This document shows, one piece after another, positions 59,489-64,000 of a DNA stretch of 64,000 nucleotides (positions are counted from its first letter, which is position 1; each line of letters opens with the position of its first letter). Both the position numbers and the translations under genes were made by a program. The notes under the pieces are model-generated. The model was given only the letters and a program-made list of their open reading frames with translations. It was not told the DNA's origin and did no database searches. The stretch spans positions 16,629 through 80,628 of the forward strand of contig JAKLJX010000005.1 in NCBI GenBank assembly GCA_023150945.1, read 5' to 3'. This DNA comes from a bacterium (GTDB lineage Bacteria; Zhuqueibacterota; Zhuqueibacteria; Zhuqueibacterales; Zhuqueibacteraceae).

Positions 59489-60754
59489 ATGAAAACCCAG
59501 CAGAGTGACTCCCGCATCGCCGGCCTTGCCGCCAGCGCGCGCGTCGCCAGCGACCGGTTGCCGGTGATGGTGGTTGAGTATCACGATGCGCGCTTCGGCG
59601 CCCGCGCCTATCTTGTGATCGACATGCTGGTCAACGGCGTTGCCGGCGGCGGCTGCCGTTTGAAGAAAGGCGTTACCGCGGAGGAAATGACCAAACTGGC
59701 GCAAACCATGACGCGCAAATTCACCCTGACCGAACCGCACATTGGCGGCGCCAAACTCGGCATCGATTTTGATCCGGCGCGTCCGGAAAAACTGCTGGTG
59801 ATGCAGCGCGTTTTCGAGTTCTATCAAGCGTTCCTGCACAACTGCTACGTGACCGGCGCGGATTTGAACACGAATGAGAGCGAGATTGTGGCCTGCACCC
59901 AGGCCATCGGCCTGCCCTGCCCGCAATACGCGCTCGCCCGCAGTCTGGGCAACACCGAGCGCCGTATTGCGCGCTTTTTTGATGGCATTCATCTCGCCGT
60001 TGACGAACTCGGCACGATGGTGCTGAATGCCGCAGCGACCGGCTATGGCGTGTGCATCGCGGCGCAACGCGCGCTGCAGCCGCAAGACTTGCGCGGCTGC
60101 TCCGTCGCGCTGCAAGGTTTCGGCAACGTCGGCAGCGGACTGGCCAAGTTCCTCGCTGACCGCGGGGCCAAAATTCAGGCCGTGAGTGACCGCTTCGGCA
60201 CCATCTACTGCAAGCAGGGACTGGATATCAGCCTGCTGCTCGCGCGCCGCGATGAGCGCACCAAAGCGGTTTTCCCGGCGCTGAAGGTGGCGACGGACCG
60301 GCCGACGAGTTACGAGTTTATTGCGGAGCCGGATGCCATCTACGAAATGGCGGATGACCTCTTTCTGCCGGTGGCCGACAGCGGGTTGATTACCGAAGAG
60401 AATTACCGCAAGATCAAGGCCAAGTACATCGTGTGCGGCTCGAACGATCCCTTTGCACCCGCCGATTTGGAGGAGCGCCTGTTCGAGTTGGGGAAAGTCG
60501 TGGTGCCGGATTTCATTGCCAACGCCGGCACGGCCGCGCTGTATCACACTTTGATTCGCGGGGAGGGGCCGGTGATTCTCACGGAGGTGTTGGCGAGCAT
60601 CGCGCAGCAAATCGGGCAGGCCACCGACGAGGCGCTGCAAAAAGCCAAGGCCGACAAAATCTCGCCGCGCCGCGCCGCGGAAATCATTGCCACGGAAAAG
60701 ATCAACACCTATCCGGCATACTATCCCACGACGATCTCGAAGCGCTGGTCCTGA
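59489..60754 (+). CDS. Glu/Leu/Phe/Val dehydrogenase family protein
   Basis: 421 residues from the ATG at 59489, with AAGGA upstream, 17 bases after the stop of hcrB. The catalytic region is MTRKFTLTEPHIGGAKLGIDFDP, with the active-site Lys in GGAKLGI, then GADLNTNESE and the NAD-binding motif VALQGFGNVGSGLAKFLADRGA. This is the amino-acid dehydrogenase fold. The deviation from the usual glutamate enzyme (PVMVVEYHDARFGARAYLVID start) means the substrate is unclear. It may be co-transcribed with hcrCAB. Confidence 0.88.
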   Translation: MKTQQSDSRIAGLAASARVASDRLPVMVVEYHDARFGARAYLVIDMLVNGVAGGGCRLKKGVTAEEMTKLAQTMTRKFTLTEPHIGGAKLGIDFDPARPEKLLVMQRVFEFYQAFLHNCYVTGADLNTNESEIVACTQAIGLPCPQYALARSLGNTERRIARFFDGIHLAVDELGTMVLNAAATGYGVCIAAQRALQPQDLRGCSVALQGFGNVGSGLAKFLADRGAKIQAVSDRFGTIYCKQGLDISLLLARRDERTKAVFPALKVATDRPTSYEFIAEPDAIYEMADDLFLPVADSGLITEENYRKIKAKYIVCGSNDPFAPADLEERLFELGKVVVPDFIANAGTAALYHTLIRGEGPVILTEVLASIAQQIGQATDEALQKAKADKISPRRAAEIIATEKINTYPAYYPTTISKRWS

Positions 60755-60841
60755 GTCTCGCGGCGGTCAAGCGGCACTAGTTGGCCGGTTTGGCCCCGCG
60801 CGAGAAACCGTCGCAGGTAGGCTGCGGCCTCGCGGTTGGGT

Positions 60842-61501
60842 TCAATAGAGATCGTTGCGCAATTTGGCGAAATCTTCCTCCAGGCGGGCCAACCTTGCGT
60901 GCAATTGCGCGTTCTCATCTTCCACCCGGGCGAGCACGGCCTTGAGTTCTGCCACCTCGGCGCGCAGCGAGGCGGGTGCCGGCGTTTCTGCTTCCTCCTG
61001 CGATTCCTGGGGGTCGCCGAGGAGATGGCGGTAGCGTTCCTCCTTCTGGCCGGGCTGGCGCGCGGCCGCTTCGACCAACGGCGGTTCCCGCTGCTGCAGG
61101 CTCGCCAGTGTCTCTTCCACTTCCTCCAATGTCTTGAATTCATGCTGGCGCAGCGCGCGGCCCTTGATTTCGCCCAGAGTTTGCGGCCCGCGCAACAGCA
61201 GCAGGCTGAGCGCCGCCCTTTGCGCGTCTGACAATCCCACGCCATTATCGCCGGCCCGGTGCGCATACTTCACCACCCGGCCATCGCCGCGCACAAAGGC
61301 GCACCAGCCTTTTTCCTTCAAAGCTGCCAAGGCTTCCTCGACTTCCTCGGTCTCATATTCCACCACCGGATCGCGGCTCGACTTCTGGTTACACGCCGCC
61401 ACCAGCGCATTGAGTGTCATGGGATAATACTCCGGTGTGGCCTGGCTTTTTTCGATCAGGCAGCCCAGCACACGGATTTCTTCCGGGGAAAGAGTTTTCA
61501 T
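60842..61501 (-). CDS. YceH family (DUF480) protein
   Basis: 219 residues. The start MKTLSPEEIRVLGCLIEKSQATPEYYPMTLNALVAACNQKSSRDPVV and the second half LSDAQRAALSLLLLRGPQTLGEIKGRALRQHEFKTLEEVEETL define YceH, a winged-helix-like protein of unknown role. A C-terminal coiled coil (about residues 175-215) follows. It converges with the dehydrogenase gene. Confidence 0.93.
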   Translation of the reverse strand: MKTLSPEEIRVLGCLIEKSQATPEYYPMTLNALVAACNQKSSRDPVVEYETEEVEEALAALKEKGWCAFVRGDGRVVKYAHRAGDNGVGLSDAQRAALSLLLLRGPQTLGEIKGRALRQHEFKTLEEVEETLASLQQREPPLVEAAARQPGQKEERYRHLLGDPQESQEEAETPAPASLRAEVAELKAVLARVEDENAQLHARLARLEEDFAKLRNDLY

Positions 61502-61596
61502 AGGCTCACCGAATTGGTTGGTTTCTGCACTGCGATGTTCTTCGTTGGAATTTCAATCGGCATCTCGCAGCCGGTGGTGATTACTCACGACAAGCC

Positions 61597-62688
61597 TCAG
61601 GTGCGCGCGCCGGCTGGCTCGCCCAGTGTGAAATCGTGCAGCTTTACGCCGGGCAAAGTCAATACAAAATCAGCGCCCAACGCGGCCGCGGGCGTCCACG
61701 CGCCGGCGCGCACCCGGCCTGCCAACACCGCCGCCAGCGCGGCGAGAGCGGCCTCGGCGGTGAGGGTGTATCCTTCCGGCGTGGTGAGTGCGCCGGACAC
61801 AGTGCGGCCCGCCGCATTGCACACTTCACCCCAAATCACACTGAAGCATTGCCGCCGTTCCGCCGGCGTCAGTTCGGTGACACGTCCCGCAGCGATTGAT
61901 TTGAGCAGCCCCTGCACCAGGCCGGGACGGGTGAGCGGCGCGATCCGGTTCAGCCACGCCATGCGGCCAATCAACGCCGGGGGCATGGCCATGTAGACGC
62001 ATATGTTGGGAATGCCGGTCGTATGAAAAGCCGTGCTGATGTCGCCCCAGGGGATGCTCACGCCCAATTTGCCGCCCTGGGGAAAGGGCAGCATGCGCGT
62101 TTTCCAGCCGAACGGCACGGCCGTGATCTCGCCGTTGCGGCGCACGCGGCCGCCGCCCGGCAACGCTTCGATGGCAGTTTTGATTGTGCCTCGGCTCGAG
62201 CGACCGGTTCCGCTAAACGCCAACTCGAGATGGGTGGCATCCGGCAGGCGTTGTTTGAGCATTGCTGCCAGGCAATCACTCGGCACGACGTCGAAGCCCA
62301 CGCCGGGCAGCATGACGATGCCTGCGTGTTGGGCCGGCGCGTGGCAGGCAAAGACCGCTTCGAATGCCGCGATTTCACCGGTGATGTCGAGATAGTGCAC
62401 CCGGGCCTGCAGACAGGCAGCGTGCATCAGCCGGGAAGTGGCAGAGAACGGACCGCCCATGTGCAGCACCGCGGCCAGGCCCTGCAGATGGCGGCTGATC
62501 GGTTCGGTGTCGGTGAGCGCGAACACGCGATATTCCAAGCCAAGCTCCTGTGCGAGCCTGCGAATGGCGCCGGCATTACGGCCTGCCAAGATTGGTCGCA
62601 TGCCGCGTGCGACTGCGAGCCGCGCGGTCAGGCTGCCGGTATAGCCGTTGGCGCCGTAGAGCAGCCAAGCGGGCGTGGATGAGGTCAC
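61597..62688 (-). CDS. saccharopine dehydrogenase-like NAD(P)-binding protein
   Basis: 363 residues from the GTG at 62688, with AAAAGGA six bases upstream; a longer frame lacks support. N-terminal motif WLLYGANGYTGSLTARLAVARGMRPILAGRN binds NAD(P). VLHMGGPFSATSRLMHAACLQARVHYLDITGE and GVGFDVVPSDCLAAML are typical of the trans-acting enoyl reductase/saccharopine dehydrogenase-like family. The C-terminal half is substrate-binding. The substrate cannot be deduced. Confidence 0.88.
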   Translation of the reverse strand: MTSSTPAWLLYGANGYTGSLTARLAVARGMRPILAGRNAGAIRRLAQELGLEYRVFALTDTEPISRHLQGLAAVLHMGGPFSATSRLMHAACLQARVHYLDITGEIAAFEAVFACHAPAQHAGIVMLPGVGFDVVPSDCLAAMLKQRLPDATHLELAFSGTGRSSRGTIKTAIEALPGGGRVRRNGEITAVPFGWKTRMLPFPQGGKLGVSIPWGDISTAFHTTGIPNICVYMAMPPALIGRMAWLNRIAPLTRPGLVQGLLKSIAAGRVTELTPAERRQCFSVIWGEVCNAAGRTVSGALTTPEGYTLTAEAALAALAAVLAGRVRAGAWTPAAALGADFVLTLPGVKLHDFTLGEPAGART

Positions 62689-62740
62689 GAGATTCCTTTT
62701 CGGAGAGTTGGGGTTTGCAGTTGACCGTCCCAAAACACTA

Positions 62741-62816
62741 CAGCCCGGGCGCTTCGCAATGAGCAAGAGGAGTCCTCTTCGACTGGTGCACGCTTCGGAG
62801 CTGAGCGCCCGGGCGG
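62741..62816 (+). repeat. GCCCGGGCG-bounded repeat, copy D (76 bp)
   Basis: CAGCCCGGGCGCTTCGC at the left end and GAGCGCCCGGGCGG at the right end are inverted. The interior GTGCACGCTTCGG is shared with the copies at 9521 and, reversed, 7774. It lies about 50 bp upstream of the GTG start of the saccharopine-dehydrogenase-like gene. Confidence 0.75.
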
Positions 62817-62860
62817 TTTCATCCTTTCTGGGGGAATGCAATCCATTGGCCGGCCGAAAT

Positions 62861-63228
62861 CGCAGCAATTTGGTGAAAGTGCTCCTGCGACGGCTCGACC
62901 GTTGCGTTGAAAATCTCAGAGTCCATCGGTGTCAAGCTAAGAATCGTGAAACTGTCCCACAGGGACAACCGAAAGTAGCCCAGAGATGGAGTCTCATTTT
63001 TCATTCGTCCCCACGGGACTTCTCAAGAAATCGAGACTCACTTTCCCACCAAGGAATGGGTGGGCTACCCTCAAGCGTCCCTACCCGACTCCGCCCGGCG
63101 GGTTCTGCAACAGCCGAAGCTACTTGCCTTTCTTGGCTTGACACATAAGCCTCTGAGTCTCCGCGGTGCTTGAATTTTTGCCAATCTCGGCTCAGCCGAG
63201 GTTGGAACTTTTCCGGACTCACGCTGAC
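62861..63228 (-). repeat. double-hairpin dispersed repeat, copy 4, split by an insertion
   Basis: The left half includes GTGCTCCTGCGACGGCTCGA and CGTTGC, a degenerate second hairpin, ending TGAAAATCT; the right half has GCTTGAATTTTTGCC, the palindrome CTCGGCTCAGCCGAG, and GTTGGAACTTTTCCGGACTC. Together they match copy 2 in the same orientation, with 240 bp inserted between about 62919 and 63157. Confidence 0.75.
62915..63159. mobile_element. nested non-autonomous element with inverted ends
   Basis: CTCAGAG and GTGTCAAGCTAAGAA at 62915-62943 recur inverted as TTCTTGGCTTGACA and CTCTGAG at 63130-63157. GAGTC occurs at both outer edges (62919-62923 and 63155-63159), a possible 5-bp target duplication. 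The interior has GTCCCACAGGGAC, TGGAGTCTCA and GGGTGGGCTAC, typical of imperfect palindromes. No protein-coding capacity. Confidence 0.6.
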
Positions 63229-63255
63229 CTGTGTCTTTCCGAGAGCCGGGAGACT

Positions 63256-63313
63256 GCCCGGGCGATTCGCAACCAAGTCTGCGCAGGCCTATTATAATCG
63301 CCGGGATCGTTTA
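63256..63313 (+). repeat. possible truncated GCCCGGGCG repeat, copy E
   Basis: ACTGCCCGGGCGATTCGCAA matches the end of copies A (reversed) and D, but the far end is degraded to GATCG-type sequence without a clear inverted partner. It may be a fragment. Confidence 0.45.
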
Positions 63314-63556
63314 TTGCAAGCCACCGGAGCGGAGATGTTTTTCGACGGATACCAACTGAGAACCGGCTCATACACGGCGGGCCTGCGGCCGGACAGGGTT
63401 CAACCGGGCCGGGCTTGCATTTTCAAAAAAAGCTCTGTAGCTTGCCGCGTGATTTGCGAGCCGGGTGGCGCGGTTGCCGAAACGTCGGCGTACGCCAGCC
63501 TCCGCCGCGGCTGGCAATCAGTGATTCGCGCAGTTTTCAAAGTGAGGAGAGCCATC

Positions 63557-63691
63557 ATGAGTTCCCGCACCAAAACCGTCATCATCATTCTGTTCATCTT
63601 CTTCATCATGTTTCTCATTTTCCCGCGCGGTTGCCCGGAACAGGGCGGGGCAAACCCGGTCGGGGCGCAGCCCAGCCTCACTGGCTTTTGA
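63557..63691 (+). CDS. 44-residue single-pass membrane peptide
   Basis: ATG at 63557 with GAGGAG nine bases upstream. MSSRTKTVIIILFIFFIMFL is a very hydrophobic segment of about 18 residues after a short basic start, followed by a 20-residue tail (RGCPEQGGANPVGAQPSL). It could be a small membrane protein or an uncleaved lipid-anchor-like peptide. No family is recognised. A perfect hairpin follows immediately. Confidence 0.6.
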   Translation: MSSRTKTVIIILFIFFIMFLIFPRGCPEQGGANPVGAQPSLTGF

Positions 63692-64000
63692 GAGTGAATC
63701 CGGTCCAACCCAGGTTGGACCGGCGTGCGTGATCGTTTGCACGACGCGGATCCACCCAAAGCACTCCACCGCGCAGCCGTGAAGCGTACCTCGTCGCAAA
63801 GCCGGCGGCGTGGGAGTCCCTGCCTGGCTGCGATGAGGCGGGCATGCGCGATGAATGACGCAATCTCCAAAAAAAGTTGGCGCCCAAGCGCGAAAGTGCC
63901 AATTAATTCTTGCATTTTCCTAAAAAAGTTTGTTTATTGCGCGCGTCAAAAAATGATAGTCGAACAAATTGGAGATTGACGCACCAGATGTTACTCACGA
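63692..64000. other. 309-bp right-edge intergenic region
   Basis: It begins with the perfect hairpin at 63700 and otherwise shows no gene. AT-rich sequence towards the right edge (TTTGTTTATTG near 63927) could be the promoter of a gene that begins outside the window. Confidence 0.45.
63700..63723 (+). terminator. 11-bp perfect hairpin after the 44-residue peptide gene
   Basis: CCGGTCCAACC (63700-63710) and GGTTGGACCGG (63713-63723) are exact inverted repeats with a two-base loop, nine bases past the stop codon. No T-run follows, so it is a probable terminator or RNA-stabilising stem. Confidence 0.6.

Larger units (their letters stand above)
62689..63556. other. 868-bp repeat-rich non-coding region
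   Basis: It contains a GCCCGGGCG-bounded copy (62741-62816), a double-hairpin repeat split in two (62861-62918 and 63158-63228) by a nested insertion of about 240 bp, and a possible GCCCGGGCG fragment at about 63256. No credible gene overlaps. Confidence 0.7.

Overview
The window is GC-rich, tightly packed bacterial chromosome with no tRNA, rRNA, CRISPR array or complete transposase. It looks like an uncultured member of the FCB (Bacteroidota/Chlorobi/Calditrichota/KSB1-like) assemblage. The evidence is a secreted protein ending in a type IX secretion (T9SS) sorting domain with the NYPNPFNPET motif, a PorD-like (DUF4835) protein divergent from a PorV/PorQ-like barrel, a carboxypeptidase-regulatory-domain TonB receptor, a YpdA-type bacillithiol reductase and a GxxExxY gene. 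The phylum is inferred from family content; no marker gene settles it.

Layout. 1-7.2 kb (minus): two large cell-surface proteins, one with almost identical 231-bp tandem repeats running off the left edge, and a secreted barrel-like protein. 7.9-10 kb (plus): GNAT acetyltransferase overlapping a monoacylglycerol-lipase-like hydrolase, then a DUF2784 membrane protein. 10.2-14.5 kb (minus): VOC ring-cleaving dioxygenase, flavin reductase-like protein, YdjM-like membrane hydrolase, SugE/Gdx exporter, a secreted coiled-coil protein. 15.1-22 kb (minus): AAA ATPase, ECF sigma factor with a Cys-rich tail, and an RND efflux pump whose two genes are split by a GxxExxY cassette with inverted-repeat ends. 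22.2-27.5 kb (minus): KefB/C antiporter with its KefF/G-like partner, OsmC, a kinase-like protein, and MarR with YceI. 28-36.7 kb: PAP2 phosphatase, beta-CASP nuclease, the T9SS-linked pair, a cobalamin riboswitch with terminator before a BtuB-like receptor, and YpdA. 36.7-39.1 kb: a lipoprotein, dihydrolipoyl dehydrogenase and a 31-residue Lys/Ala peptide.

39.2-52 kb (plus) is a complex I cluster, nuoA-B-CD-E-F-G-H-I, followed at once by a second nuoB-C-I-D set. The antiporter subunits J-N are absent. A HEPN/MNT toxin-antitoxin locus sits between nuoE and nuoF; its HEPN toxin gene is broken by a nonsense codon and a 16-bp tandem duplication, while the MNT gene is intact. Then come a PDZ-transmembrane-GAF-SpoIIE phosphatase (52.3-55.1 kb) and an hcrCAB-like operon (55.5-59.5 kb) for a 4-hydroxybenzoyl-CoA reductase, recognised by the four-cysteine 4Fe-4S loop in its FAD subunit. 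A Glu/Leu/Phe/Val-type dehydrogenase follows. The right end holds YceH, a saccharopine-dehydrogenase-like protein, a repeat-rich stretch and a 44-residue membrane peptide.

The least explained content is non-coding. There is a family of about 137-bp elements with two internal hairpins (four copies, one split by a nested insertion with its own inverted ends), a second family of 68-77-bp elements bounded by GCCCGGGCG inverted ends (four copies and a possible fragment), and the GxxExxY cassette. Together they suggest a genome shaped by small non-autonomous elements.
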